A stretch of DNA of 49,329 bases from a virus. The stretch is taken from positions 1-49,329 of IMG/VR virus record IMGVR_UViG_3300046516_000649; one strand, given 5' to 3'. This document shows, piece after piece, positions 1 through 6,048 of the stretch. The notes under the pieces are model-generated. The model ran no database searches, was not told the origin of the DNA, and saw only the letters and a program-made list of their open reading frames with translations. The translations under genes were made by a program, and so were the position numbers. The first letter of the stretch is position 1. Each line of letters starts with the position of its first letter.

Positions 1-150
1 GCACGCCGGCGGACATCCACCCAGATCCCACAGATCACGACCACACTGCGGGCAATACTCCGGGACCTGGCAGATCGGCAACGCCAAGCGCCCCCACCCA
101 CAACCACAGAGCACCGGGACACGCTCACAAGAGCAATGGGAAGCGCTCAC
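1..150 (-). CDS. Zinc-ribbon protein, N-terminal part, open at left edge
   Basis: Fifty codons read leftward from a GTG at 150 and run off the window without a stop. The GTG overlaps the stop of the 55-residue gene at 147-314 as GTGA. The visible part is rich in cysteine (CSC, CGCGW, then CPQCGRDLW), which suggests one or two zinc knuckles. No catalytic motif is seen. If the two window ends join, this frame continues without a stop into the gene that starts at 49323. It is probably a small metal-binding protein of the early operon; its function is unknown. Confidence 0.55.
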   Translation of the reverse strand, partial: MSASHCSCERVPVLCGCGWGRLALPICQVPEYCPQCGRDLWDLGGCPPAC

Positions 151-314
151 TCCGCACTCTCCCTCGCAAGGCTCACTGCCTCGCCCGGCGTCATCCCCTC
201 ATCGAACCAGTCTCGGAAGCAGCAATCAGGCAGGTCATAGATTGACAGCCCGTAGCGCCTCTGACAGAGACCGTCGACCGTTCCCATCCACTCATCAAAC
301 GTCGGTTGCTTCAC
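147..314 (-). CDS. Small conserved-looking early protein, 55 aa
   Basis: GTG start at 314 with an upstream GAGAGG on the minus strand as ribosome binding site; TGA at 147-149. The product reads MKQPTFDEWMGTVDGLC..., then YGLSIYDLPD, a Trp/Phe-rich turn, and MTPGEAVSLA at the end. This resembles a common class of very small phage proteins with a DLPD motif and a C-terminal P-x-EA helix; the biochemical role of that class is not known to me. It is the first gene downstream of the leftward promoter at 364-392, so it is probably expressed early. It overlaps the next gene by four bases. Confidence 0.7.
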   Translation of the reverse strand: MKQPTFDEWMGTVDGLCQRRYGLSIYDLPDCCFRDWFDEGMTPGEAVSLARESAE

Positions 315-363
315 TCAGATACCCTCTCACTGGTAACGCACGGACTATCCCGCGCATGTCTCG

Positions 364-392
364 AGTCTATCCAGGCATCCGACTCGTGTCTA
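364..392 (-). promoter_or_regulatory. Predicted leftward sigma70-type promoter
   Basis: On the minus strand, TAGACA (387-392) and TAGACT (364-369) are separated by exactly 17 bases. This matches five of six and four of six consensus positions. Transcription would begin near 357, about 43 bases before the GTG of the 55-residue gene. It would serve the leftward early operon, and across a circular junction also the genes from 49323 down to 36741. Prediction only. Confidence 0.4.
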
Positions 393-454
393 TCACCTTA
401 CGCGCTTGTCAGGAAGGTTTTACAATCGTCAGAAAGGGAAGGAGGTGAATTGTC

Positions 455-486
455 TTGACACTCCGAGCGTGGTTTTTGTGTACACT
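455..486 (+). promoter_or_regulatory. Predicted rightward promoter (TTGACA), near-leaderless
   Basis: A perfect TTGACA lies at 455-460. Candidate -10 boxes are TGTACA (479-484, spacer 18) or TACACT (481-486, spacer 20). Transcription would start at about 491, exactly at an ATG, giving a leaderless or nearly leaderless message. A perfect anti-16S match (AAGGAGGTGA, 439-448) sits just upstream and could instead serve a TTG start at 455, so promoter and translation start compete as readings of this stretch. Confidence 0.45.
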
Positions 487-490
487 CGGT

Positions 491-673
491 ATGACACGAA
501 CGGGCCCGCATCGGATCGGAACGAGCTTCCACCCCTCCGGCCCGCCGGACGATGCGCGGACGGACGGACGGGCCGCGATCGATGCGGCTCGAGCGATCGA
601 CCGGGCCGTGGCGGGGGTGGCTGCGGGGGTCCGACGGCCGGGCGCTGAGAGAGATGATCGACCTGCCTTCTGA
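491..673 (+). CDS. Small hypothetical protein, 60 aa (uncertain)
   Basis: ATG at 491 to TGA at 671-673; a longer version begins at TTG 455, which has a perfect Shine-Dalgarno sequence nine bases upstream. The product has an Ala/Arg/Asp-rich helix (GRAAIDAARAIDRAVAG) in its second half and no recognised domain. A +1 overlapping frame (552-713) looks equally coding toward the end and finishes with a natural TGATG junction to the next gene. The true product may therefore switch frame in the G-runs at 613-617 or 625-629. Function unknown. Confidence 0.4.
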   Translation: MTRTGPHRIGTSFHPSGPPDDARTDGRAAIDAARAIDRAVAGVAAGVRRPGAERDDRPAF

Positions 674-713
674 AATCCCTCCTGTCCTGCCCTGGTGGCA
701 GAGGATGTCGTGA
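552..713 (+). CDS. Alternative overlapping frame, 53 aa, possible frameshifted C-terminus
   Basis: This frame runs from ATG 552 (no Shine-Dalgarno sequence) to TGA 711-713. Its last part reads GRALREMIDLPSEIPP followed by VLPWWQRMS, which looks more like real protein than the corresponding end of the frame starting at 491. Its stop overlaps the next ATG as TGATG, the junction type used throughout this genome. Deleting one G from the G5 run at 625-629 would join the 491 frame to this one. It is either a separate gene, the end of a frameshifted gene, or chance. Confidence 0.3.
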   Translation: MRGRTDGPRSMRLERSTGPWRGWLRGSDGRALREMIDLPSEIPPVLPWWQRMS

Positions 714-1081
714 TGGCTGCCCGACCGTTCCTGGAGATGGGTGAGCCGGTGATCATCGGGATCTGGACTGGTCCGCTGTACCGGGTGGTGGGGACGTGCT
801 CGCCGAGTGTGCGGTTGGGTGGTAGTGTCGGGTGGCCGCGCGATGGTGCGCGAGCGAGTTCTGGAGGTGATGAGATGTCGAGCGGGTACGCGGGCAAGGA
901 GTCGAGTGGAGCGAAGGGTACGCAGCAGAAGTCTGGGAGCTACGGGGACAGTCAGACGGGACCGACGAAGACGTCGGTGGCAGCGAATGCGGGTGCAGGG
1001 AGGGTGAAGGGTGGAGCGACGCAGAAGCCGCAGGCTCAGGTGGGGTTGAAGGACCAGAAGAGCGGGAACCGGGGGGGTTGA
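713..1081 (+). CDS. Hypothetical protein with disordered tail, 122 aa
   Basis: ATG at 713 overlaps the preceding stop (TGATG) and has GAGG eight bases upstream. Residues 1-40 contain a short hydrophobic beta-like stretch (GEPVIIGIWTGPLYRVVGTC). From about residue 54 the chain becomes Gly/Ser/Lys/Gln-rich and likely disordered. An internal ATG at 874 is preceded by GGAGGTGA at ideal spacing and would give a separate 68-residue protein, so this may be one gene with two starts or only the short one. Function not recognised. Confidence 0.5.
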   Translation: MAARPFLEMGEPVIIGIWTGPLYRVVGTCSPSVRLGGSVGWPRDGARASSGGDEMSSGYAGKESSGAKGTQQKSGSYGDSQTGPTKTSVAANAGAGRVKGGATQKPQAQVGLKDQKSGNRGG

Positions 1082-1539
1082 CGGTCGGCGTGGACCAGCG
1101 GGTTCGGCAGGAGATGGTCCGGGCGGAGATCGTCCGTGACGCGAATGGCGTGGGGACGATTGTGGGTTACGGCCCGCTCGTCCCTCGTCACTTCTCGGAG
1201 CCGATCATGAATGCTCGCGAGCGTGAGAGGCTCGAGGAGTTGCGGGATGCGTCGCTCGAGGGAGAGCGGGTGGAGTTGGACGAACTCGAGCGGATGGCGA
1301 TCTGTGGAGCTGCGGCGTTGATGCAGAGTCCGCGGCGGCCGGAGATGGGATTTGGGCTGAAGTCGTTGGTGCAGGTGATGGCGCTGCGGGCGCGTCGGGA
1401 CCTGAACACGGTGGCGATGGCGGCGCTGCGGCTGCGCGAGAAGAAGGTCGAGGAGACTCGGCGGAGGATCGAGAGGCAGAGTTCGCTCTTGATGCCTGGG
1501 AAGAACCGTCCCGAGGCGGAGCGGCCGGAATCAGGGTGA
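1078..1539 (+). CDS. Hypothetical charged helical protein, 153 aa
   Basis: TTG at 1078 overlaps the previous stop as TTGA; GTG at 1093 is an alternative start. The product is strongly charged. It has a helical segment of Arg/Glu repeats (NARERERLEELRDASLEGER), a small hydrophobic core around residues 75-90 (ICGAAALM), and a basic C-terminal helix ending in RRRIERQSSLL. This is the last gene of the short rightward operon and its end overlaps the opposing gene at 1531-1938 by nine bases. DNA or RNA binding is possible from the charge, but no family is recognised. Confidence 0.65.
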   Translation: MTVGVDQRVRQEMVRAEIVRDANGVGTIVGYGPLVPRHFSEPIMNARERERLEELRDASLEGERVELDELERMAICGAAALMQSPRRPEMGFGLKSLVQVMALRARRDLNTVAMAALRLREKKVEETRRRIERQSSLLMPGKNRPEAERPESG

Positions 1540-1938
1540 TTCCACGCGGCGGTAGAACTCTCGCTGCTCAGGAGGGTTCTCTCGATCGCGCGGTCGTGGG
1601 TAGATCTCGCTGTAGATCTGCAGGATGCGCAGTCGTTCTGTGTTCCGCACGCAGGTGTCGCGCTCGTTCAGATGCTGAATCCACTGCGGGTCGATGCTGG
1701 CGCGTCCGTAGTCAGCCGGCTCGACCTTCGCCGGCTCCTCGACCCACTTCGCGAGCGCGTCGAACTGCTCCTTGGGCATCTTGCGGACGAAGATGTGACC
1801 GGGCGGTTTCTTGAGCGCGATGTCGAGGCATTCTGGGCAGATCGCCTTGTCGTCGAGCCAGTCGATGTGGCGATGCTCGGTCTCGTTCCAGGCTGGTTTC
1901 ACCATCCCGCACAGACAGCATGTGACGTACGCGCTCAT
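1531..1938 (-). CDS. Zinc-binding hypothetical protein, 135 aa
   Basis: ATG at 1938, overlapping the upstream gene's TGA as ATGA. The N-terminal 45 residues hold two Cys pairs (CCLCGMVK and ICPECLD) spaced as in a treble-clef or ribbon zinc site, with His residues between them. The middle reads HIFVRKMPKEQFDALAKWVE, and the C-terminal half is charged and ends in EFYRRVESP. It is the last gene of the replication operon. A role in binding nucleic acid or a host protein is possible; no specific family is recognised. Confidence 0.8.
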   Translation of the reverse strand: MSAYVTCCLCGMVKPAWNETEHRHIDWLDDKAICPECLDIALKKPPGHIFVRKMPKEQFDALAKWVEEPAKVEPADYGRASIDPQWIQHLNERDTCVRNTERLRILQIYSEIYPRPRDRENPPEQREFYRRVESP

Positions 1939-2144
1939 TTCGGCTCCTGTGGATGCTCGATGGGGATTGCAACCCGATTCCAGTCCCTGATCGCCTCCCA
2001 CTTCGTCAGGCGGACAGGTCCGCTCCAGCACTGACCGATCTTTCCGCTGTGGTTGTTCTCGCACTCGACCCAGGCCCAGTTCGTGGGCGCGGTGCGGAGG
2101 TTGGCCTTGTCGCCGCAAGGGCAGCGCGCGATCGCTTCGTTCAC
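1935..2144 (-). CDS. Lar-like restriction alleviation / zinc protein, 69 aa
   Basis: GTG at 2144 overlaps the stop of the small membrane protein upstream (GTGA). The product starts MNEAIARCPCGDKANL and has the pattern CPCG, then a tryptophan-rich stretch ending in VEC, a later Cys, and WEAIRDWNRV at the C-terminus. This layout (two Cys pairs followed by A-x3-WN) is typical of the small Lar-type proteins often found in phages; Lar of Rac prophage modulates host type I restriction. Assignment rests on the motif pattern only, and many members of this group are uncharacterised. Confidence 0.65.
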   Translation of the reverse strand: MNEAIARCPCGDKANLRTAPTNWAWVECENNHSGKIGQCWSGPVRLTKWEAIRDWNRVAIPIEHPQEPK

Positions 2145-2287
2145 TGCACCCACCCCCGCGAGTTCTGCAGCCGGTACACGAGTTCCTCCAGGCGCCGGAT
2201 GCGCGGCGTGAGCATCGCGCTCGCGGTGAGGTAGCCGCCCGTGTACGCGAGGCAGGCGGCGGCGAGGATGGAGAGGGCGGTGGTCAC
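2141..2287 (-). CDS. Small single-pass membrane protein, 48 aa
   Basis: GTG at 2287 to TGA at 2141, sharing 4-base overlaps with the genes on both sides. Residues 2-20 form a hydrophobic helix (TTALSILAAACLAYTGGYL), followed by an amphipathic stretch (IRRLEELVYRLQ). The product is probably an inner-membrane peptide with its charged tail in the cytoplasm. It sits inside the replication operon right after the helicase-loader-like gene, so membrane attachment of replication is one speculative role. No family recognised. Confidence 0.7.
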   Translation of the reverse strand: MTTALSILAAACLAYTGGYLTASAMLTPRIRRLEELVYRLQNSRGWVQ

Positions 2288-2835
2288 AGCAGCGCCTCCT
2301 TTCCGTCTGGAACTGCGAGTTCTCCATGCGGGCGCCCGTTGATGGTCGACCCGTCGAGGTTCATCCCGAGGTAGCGCAGTTCCTCATTGAACTCCTCGTT
2401 CGTCCAGCCGCGGACGACTCCGCCGACGCAGTTGCCGGGGCGCTTCTCATCGCTCCCGTGGAGCCCTCCGTGCTTGGAGCGCCACTTCGCGGCGTGCCAT
2501 GCTCGGCGCACGCGAATCAGGAAGTCCATCTCTCGGCGATCGTTCCGCTTCTGCGCGGCCTCCTCACGCTTCATGAAGATCAGCGTGTCACGATCCCAGC
2601 CCTGGGTTTCTCGCTTCGCCTTGGCCTTGCCGGGCTCGCGACCGACCGCCCATGCGAGCAGTTCCGCCAGCGACGGCATGAACTTGCTCTTGGCGAGCGC
2701 GGAGTCCAGTGCACGATCGCGTTGCTCGGAAGTCAGCGCGGCGAGCTTCTCCCGGTAGAGGGTGAGCGTCTCCCTCGGCGTCTTCGAGCGCGGGTAGGCG
2801 ATCATGAGCTTGGCGATCAGTTCGTCGGCGGTCAC
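2284..2835 (-). CDS. Helicase-loader-like replication protein, 183 aa
   Basis: GTG at 2835 overlaps the initiator's stop (GTGA). The N-terminal 60 residues (ELIAKLMIAYPRS..., TLYREKLAALT, ALDSALAKSKFMPSLAELL) match the pattern of phage replicative-helicase loaders of the G39P type: a helical domain in which each step reads Tyr-Pro, a regularly spaced Tyr/Leu helix, and a Phe-x-Pro-Ser-x-x-Glu-Leu motif. The C-terminal part is basic and may contact DNA or DnaB. Directly following an initiator gene, it probably recruits host DnaB to the phage origin. The family call is from motif pattern; no alignment was possible. Confidence 0.65.
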   Translation of the reverse strand: MTADELIAKLMIAYPRSKTPRETLTLYREKLAALTSEQRDRALDSALAKSKFMPSLAELLAWAVGREPGKAKAKRETQGWDRDTLIFMKREEAAQKRNDRREMDFLIRVRRAWHAAKWRSKHGGLHGSDEKRPGNCVGGVVRGWTNEEFNEELRYLGMNLDGSTINGRPHGELAVPDGKEALL

Positions 2836-3593
2836 TGGGATGATCCTTCCTCGCGGATGAGCTGTTTCAGGTTCTCGAGGCCCTCGTTCACGAATTCTGT
2901 CTGGCCACCGGCGTGGCCGTTCTCTCCCTTGGGTGCGAAGACGCCCTTCCAGCCCTGGCGGATCGACTGGCGGAACCCGGCAGCCGCTCCATCTGGGCCG
3001 TACTGCCGAAGCTCCCGAAGGGTCGCCTCGACGCTCTCCGGCAGGAGCTTGTCCCAGCGCTTCTTTCGCCTGTAAGAAAAGTACTCCTCCATCGCGACAC
3101 GGACGGAATCAGTGTCCAGTTCTGGGACAGTCAGGAATACTCCTGAGTAGTCTTGAGTACTCCTCCCTCCCGCTTCGGGAGGGTCTCTTCTCTTCTCTTC
3201 TCTTTTCTTCTCTGGAGGAGGTGTGGAGGAGGGATCGGCCTCTTCCTGGGACGGCCAGCGGCTGTACTTGGCTCTCCTGGACGGCGGGATCAGGCGCCCG
3301 GCCTTCTCTTCCCAGTCGGGGATCTGAATCCAGACCGTCTCCGCCTTCGTGAGCCGCAGGAGCAGGCCGGCGGCGATGCACGCCGAGAGAGCCTTCTCAG
3401 TCTGGGCGATCGTCTTCCCGAGGAGCGGCCAGACCTCGGCCGCGAGAACACGTGGCTTGGCCGACATCCGGCCCCAGGCGTCGGCTTGCCCGAGCGCCCA
3501 GGTGTAGAACAGGCGTGACGTGTCGTCGGGGAGGTCGGCGAGCGTCTCGCTGGTGGAGATCGCCGAGAAGAGCGCGACGTACTCGCGCTTCAT
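2832..3593 (-). CDS. Replication initiator / replisome organiser-like protein, 253 aa
   Basis: ATG at 3593; upstream in-frame codons belong to leader sequence. The N-terminal 110 residues (MKREYVALFSAISTSETLAD... to WIQIPDWEEKAG) form a predicted winged-helix type domain like those of phage replisome organisers, with LFYTWALGQADAWG and a KALSACIAAGLLLR helix. A charged, low-complexity linker (PPPEKKREEKRRDPP, about residues 125-145) follows, then a C-terminal helical domain (YFSYRRKKRWDKLLPES). The linker-coding DNA carries repeats and a hairpin (3081-3213), as in lambda O where the origin lies inside the gene. It probably melts the origin together with the loader encoded next. Confidence 0.65.
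   Translation of the reverse strand: MKREYVALFSAISTSETLADLPDDTSRLFYTWALGQADAWGRMSAKPRVLAAEVWPLLGKTIAQTEKALSACIAAGLLLRLTKAETVWIQIPDWEEKAGRLIPPSRRAKYSRWPSQEEADPSSTPPPEKKREEKRRDPPEAGGRSTQDYSGVFLTVPELDTDSVRVAMEEYFSYRRKKRWDKLLPESVEATLRELRQYGPDGAAAGFRQSIRQGWKGVFAPKGENGHAGGQTEFVNEGLENLKQLIREEGSSQ
3081..3213. other. Candidate replication origin: iterons, hairpin, pyrimidine tract
   Basis: GTACTCCTCC occurs at 3081-3090 and 3157-3166, with ATACTCCTGA (3137-3146) and GTAGTCTTGA (3147-3156) directly before the second copy, giving three tandem 10-base units. They are followed by a perfect 8-base hairpin (CCCTCCCG 3165-3172, loop CTT, CGGGAGGG 3176-3183) and an unbroken 30-base pyrimidine run (3184-3213). 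All of this falls in the linker-coding part of the initiator gene. Lambda-like phages place their origin in the same position. The origin role is inferred. Confidence 0.45.
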
Positions 3594-3649
3594 CCCCGCC
3601 CGCCCTTGAGGCGCGCGGCGATCGCAGCTACTGTCTCGTTCGATGTCAC
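3590..3649 (-). CDS. Tiny ORF, 19 aa, overlapping initiator start (possible leader peptide)
   Basis: GTG at 3649 to TGA at 3590-3592; the stop overlaps the initiator's ATG as ATGA, and the GTG overlaps the stop of another tiny frame (3646-3747) as GTGA. It would encode MTSNETVAAIAARLKGGRG. The two nested stop/start junctions suggest translational coupling that feeds ribosomes to the initiator gene, or chance. No Shine-Dalgarno sequence is evident. Confidence 0.3.
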   Translation of the reverse strand: MTSNETVAAIAARLKGGRG

Positions 3650-3747
3650 GGGAGGCCCTTCCTGTTGACTGCCGGCCGCGCCCCTGATTCGGGCGAGGCG
3701 TGGGTTGCCGGTGGATCGCTCCCACCGGCCGCCTCTTTCCTACCCAC
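3646..3747 (-). CDS. Tiny ORF, 33 aa, in leader of replication operon
   Basis: GTG at 3747 to TGA at 3646-3648, encoding a hydrophilic peptide rich in Pro, Ala and Gly that begins MGRKEAAGGSDPP. The frame is open further upstream, back to a stop at about 3838-3840, but without an ATG, GTG or TTG. Its stop overlaps the next tiny frame. It could be a leader peptide or an extension of coding sequence that starts at a rare codon. Low confidence. Confidence 0.2.
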   Translation of the reverse strand: MGRKEAAGGSDPPATHASPESGARPAVNRKGLP

Positions 3748-3863
3748 TTCCCCGTACCCCGCGCAAGCCCCTGTCGCCGACGAGCGGCGCGGGCTACCTT
3801 CCTGGCGCTGCTTTTTCGTCGGCCGGCTGTCCAGGCGTCACTCTCGGGCTTGGCAGCCGGCTC
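3650..3863. other. Leader / intergenic region between divergent operons
   Basis: This stretch separates the leftward replication operon from the rightward late operon. Apart from the 33-codon frame at 3646-3747 I see no convincing gene. A leftward promoter must lie here or overlap the palindrome at 3868-3901, but no good minus-strand -35/-10 pair stands out. Confidence 0.4.
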
Positions 3864-3901
3864 TTGACATGAGTCACTCTTCTGGCAGGATCTGACTCAT
3901 G
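3864..3901 (+). promoter_or_regulatory. Late-operon promoter overlapped by 9-base inverted-repeat operator
   Basis: TTGACA (3864-3869) is followed after 16 bases by CAGGAT (3886-3891) with a TG extension at 3883-3884. Transcription would start near 3898-3899, at the ATG of the regulator gene. A perfect inverted repeat, CATGAGTCA (3868-3876) and TGACTCATG (3893-3901), spans the -35 edge and the start codon with a 16-base gap. A repressor bound there would block the promoter. The first gene encodes a helix-turn-helix protein, so self-regulation is likely, and the same site might control the divergent replication operon. Confidence 0.6.
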
Positions 3902-4177
3902 ACGACCTCCACGATCAGCGGCAACTGCGACTCCAAGACGTGTAGCGAGACGGCGAAGCGGCGCCACGGCAAGAACAAGGTCTGCCTGCGCTGCTACCAG
4001 CGGCTGCAGGACGGTGGCCCGCTCGAGGGTCCCTACCTCGTGAAGCGCAAGCTGAAGGCCGAGCGCACGAAGAAGGCGCTCGCGCTGCAGGCGAAGGGGA
4101 TGTTCCCCGCGGAGATCGCGAAGAAGCTCAAGGTCAACACGCGGACGATCCAGCGGGATCTCGAAGCGGCGAGCTGA
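3899..4177 (+). CDS. Zinc-finger/helix-turn-helix regulator (or small terminase), 92 aa
   Basis: ATG at 3899 has no Shine-Dalgarno sequence and coincides with the predicted transcription start, so the message is probably leaderless. The N-terminal half has Cys/His ligands in zinc-knuckle spacing (CDSKTCSE, HGKNKVCLRCYQR). The C-terminal 35 residues form a clear helix-turn-helix (ALALQAKGMFPAEIAKKLKV followed by NTRTIQRDLE). As first gene of the late operon beneath a palindromic operator it is most likely a DNA-binding regulator of its own operon. A small terminase subunit is the main alternative, because the ATPase gene follows closely. Confidence 0.7.
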   Translation: MTTSTISGNCDSKTCSETAKRRHGKNKVCLRCYQRLQDGGPLEGPYLVKRKLKAERTKKALALQAKGMFPAEIAKKLKVNTRTIQRDLEAAS

Positions 4178-4213
4178 TTTCAATTCCACCATCAACCGAG
4201 AGAGGACTGACCC

Positions 4214-4414
4214 ATGCAGCTTTTCCAAGTAGCCGCGCTCCTGCACCCGACCGACGACGAAGCAGAGACTGGCGCCCAGACGCAGATCGTGATCGAGCCG
4301 AGCTGGATCCTCGCGCCAAGCGAGCGCGTCGCCGGGATGCTCGCCGCGCGCAAGCTCGACGAGAAGTACCTCGCGAAGATCGACCGCATCGAGATCCACG
4401 TCCGCTCTTTCTGA
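4214..4414 (+). CDS. Hypothetical protein, 66 aa
   Basis: ATG at 4214 with GAGAGAGGA seven bases upstream. The sequence starts MQLFQVAALLHPTDDEAETG and contains QIVIEPSWILAPSERVAGML, then ends in a beta-like IEIHVRSF. The fold looks like a small alpha/beta protein. No family recognised. The stop codon is followed after three bases by a perfect hairpin (4418-4434), and the -1 frame beyond it is strongly coding (see gene 4459-4779), so a frameshift extension is conceivable. Confidence 0.8.
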   Translation: MQLFQVAALLHPTDDEAETGAQTQIVIEPSWILAPSERVAGMLAARKLDEKYLAKIDRIEIHVRSF

Positions 4415-4417
4415 GAA

Positions 4418-4434
4418 GCCCTCGGACGGAGGGC
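4418..4434 (+). other. Stem-loop just after a stop codon
   Basis: GCCCTC (4418-4423), loop GGACG, GAGGGC (4429-4434) form a perfect 6-base stem, starting three bases after the TGA of the 66-residue gene. There is no T-tract, so it is not a standard terminator. Its place fits a translational frameshift stimulator or an mRNA processing site. Confidence 0.4.
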
Positions 4435-4458
4435 ACGGGCGGAATCACGCTGTCGCGC

Positions 4459-4779
4459 GTGGGCGTCCCGCTGGAGGAGCACGTTGCGCGGACGAACTTC
4501 ATGGTCGGCCCGGCGAGTTTCACGTGCGGCGTGTACGGCGCGCAGTCTTCGCAGCAGCAGCCGCAGTATCCAGGCCCGAGCCTCTACGCCATGTCGATCT
4601 CGGGCAATCCTGGCGGCTCCGGTCGTCCGCCCGCGTCGGTGTATAACGTCAACGACCTCGCCGGCTCTGGCTTCATCGGCAACGATGGCGACGACGAAGA
4701 CGATGATGACGGCGACGAAGACGACCACGAAGCGGACGATGACAACGCGATATTCGCCGCGTCGCAGATTTACCAGTGA
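4459..4779 (+). CDS. Acidic hypothetical protein, 106 aa (start uncertain)
   Basis: GTG at 4459 is the first usual start, but codon use looks coding from about 4430, so translation may begin earlier or arrive by -1 frameshift from the preceding gene. The chain has a Ser/Gln/Gly/Pro-rich middle (YGAQSSQQQPQYPGPS), then an Asp/Glu block at residues 75-96 (GNDGDDEDDDDGDEDD). Its stop overlaps the terminase ATPase start (GTGA). The position just before the terminase and the acidic tail are compatible with a packaging accessory protein, but no family is recognised. Confidence 0.65.
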   Translation: MGVPLEEHVARTNFMVGPASFTCGVYGAQSSQQQPQYPGPSLYAMSISGNPGGSGRPPASVYNVNDLAGSGFIGNDGDDEDDDDGDEDDHEADDDNAIFAASQIYQ

Positions 4780-6035
4780 AACCCCGCTCCCGCTTCAAGT
4801 ACACCGAGAACGACCTCGCTGCGATCGAGGCCGAAGCTGCCGAGCGCGGCGGGGATGATCTGCGTCTGCGCGACAATTACCTGTTCTCCTCGCTCTTCAA
4901 TCGCGAGAACGGCGTGCAGGACGGACGCGCGCTCTCGCGGCGCGAGTGGATCGAGACGTTCTTCACGATCAAGCCAAAGGCGGCGGGACTCCAGCGCATC
5001 ACGCTGAATCCGGCGCAGCGACGACTGCACTCGACCGTCGAGAAAATGATCCGGCTGAATCTGCCGGTGCGGATCATCTGCCTGAAAGCGCGGCAGCAAG
5101 GCTTCTCGACCGACATCCAGGCGATGATGTTCGAGGACGTGCTGCGTGGTCAGAATAAGCGCGGGCTGATCGTCGCCGACATCGACGACCGCGCGGAGAT
5201 GCTGCTCAAGATCGCGAACACCGCGCGCAAGAACATGCCGAAGTCCGAGCGCGGCGACTCTCGCTGGGACTTCAAAATGGACTCGCGCGCGGCCTACCAA
5301 CTCGCGTGGGGAGATCCGATCACAGGCTCGATCGACATCACCTCCTCGCAGACCTCCGGTGCTGGACGCGGTGGAACGCTCGACTGCCTGCACTTGACCG
5401 AGACCGCGTTCTGGAAAGACGCCGCGTCGCAGGCGGTCGGCATCCTGGAGTCGCTGCCGGACTTGCCCGGCACGATGGCGTTCAACGAGTCCACTGCGAA
5501 CGGAGACTCAGGCTGGTTCCGCGACGAGTTCTGGCGCGCGTGGGAAGAGCGCGACCGACCGCTGTGGGATCGCAAGTCGTCCTGGGTCTCGCTCTTCTTC
5601 GGCTGGTGGGAGCATCCCGACTACCGCTGGACGAAGACCTTTGGCGCGGGCCGCGAGTTCCCCGCGCGACTCTCTGCGCAGATCTTCCACACGGTCGACG
5701 CGGAGGAAGAGTGGCTCCTCCAGCAGCGCTACTTCCAGCGTGGCGCGGGCTGGAAGACCGTCGATTACGACCAGCTCGCGTGGCGTCGCAAGAAGATCGC
5801 CGACTACACCGGCAAGGGCGGCGTCGACAAGTTCAACCAGGAGTACCCAAGTCGTCCCGAGGTCGCGTTCATGTCCAGCGGCTTCAAAGTCTTCGACCAG
5901 GACGTGATCCAGCGGAAACTGCGCGAGGCGAAGAAGCCCGTGTGGACGGGAACGATCGAAGAGCCGTTCGCGCGTGTCGGCGCACCGTCGAGCTACGACG
6001 ACGAGGCGTTCGAGGATCAGATCATCAACCCCTAA
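4776..6035 (+). CDS. Terminase large subunit, ATPase domain only
   Basis: GTG at 4776. This is the motor ATPase of DNA packaging. The Walker A type motif LKARQQGFST is at residues 103-112, the Walker B-like LHLTETAFW at about 205-213 with Thr-Glu in place of the usual Asp-Glu, and the coupling motif FNESTANG at 236-243. The chain stops at residue 419, where a complete large terminase would continue into its nuclease domain. That nuclease is a separate gene at 6819-7550, after three small genes. The missing Walker B aspartate is common in some terminase families. Function should be packaging of phage DNA through the portal. Confidence 0.93.
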   Translation: MKPRSRFKYTENDLAAIEAEAAERGGDDLRLRDNYLFSSLFNRENGVQDGRALSRREWIETFFTIKPKAAGLQRITLNPAQRRLHSTVEKMIRLNLPVRIICLKARQQGFSTDIQAMMFEDVLRGQNKRGLIVADIDDRAEMLLKIANTARKNMPKSERGDSRWDFKMDSRAAYQLAWGDPITGSIDITSSQTSGAGRGGTLDCLHLTETAFWKDAASQAVGILESLPDLPGTMAFNESTANGDSGWFRDEFWRAWEERDRPLWDRKSSWVSLFFGWWEHPDYRWTKTFGAGREFPARLSAQIFHTVDAEEEWLLQQRYFQRGAGWKTVDYDQLAWRRKKIADYTGKGGVDKFNQEYPSRPEVAFMSSGFKVFDQDVIQRKLREAKKPVWTGTIEEPFARVGAPSSYDDEAFEDQIINP

Positions 6036-6048
6036 CCGAGAGACCCAC

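Noticed and set aside
807-1007. Arg-rich plus-strand frame overlapping gene 713-1081
   Set aside because: No ribosome site, and its arginine repeats arise from the GC-rich shifted frame.
4690-4760. GAC/GAT-rich repeat as a DNA element
   Set aside because: It is explained by the Asp/Glu-rich end of the acidic protein.
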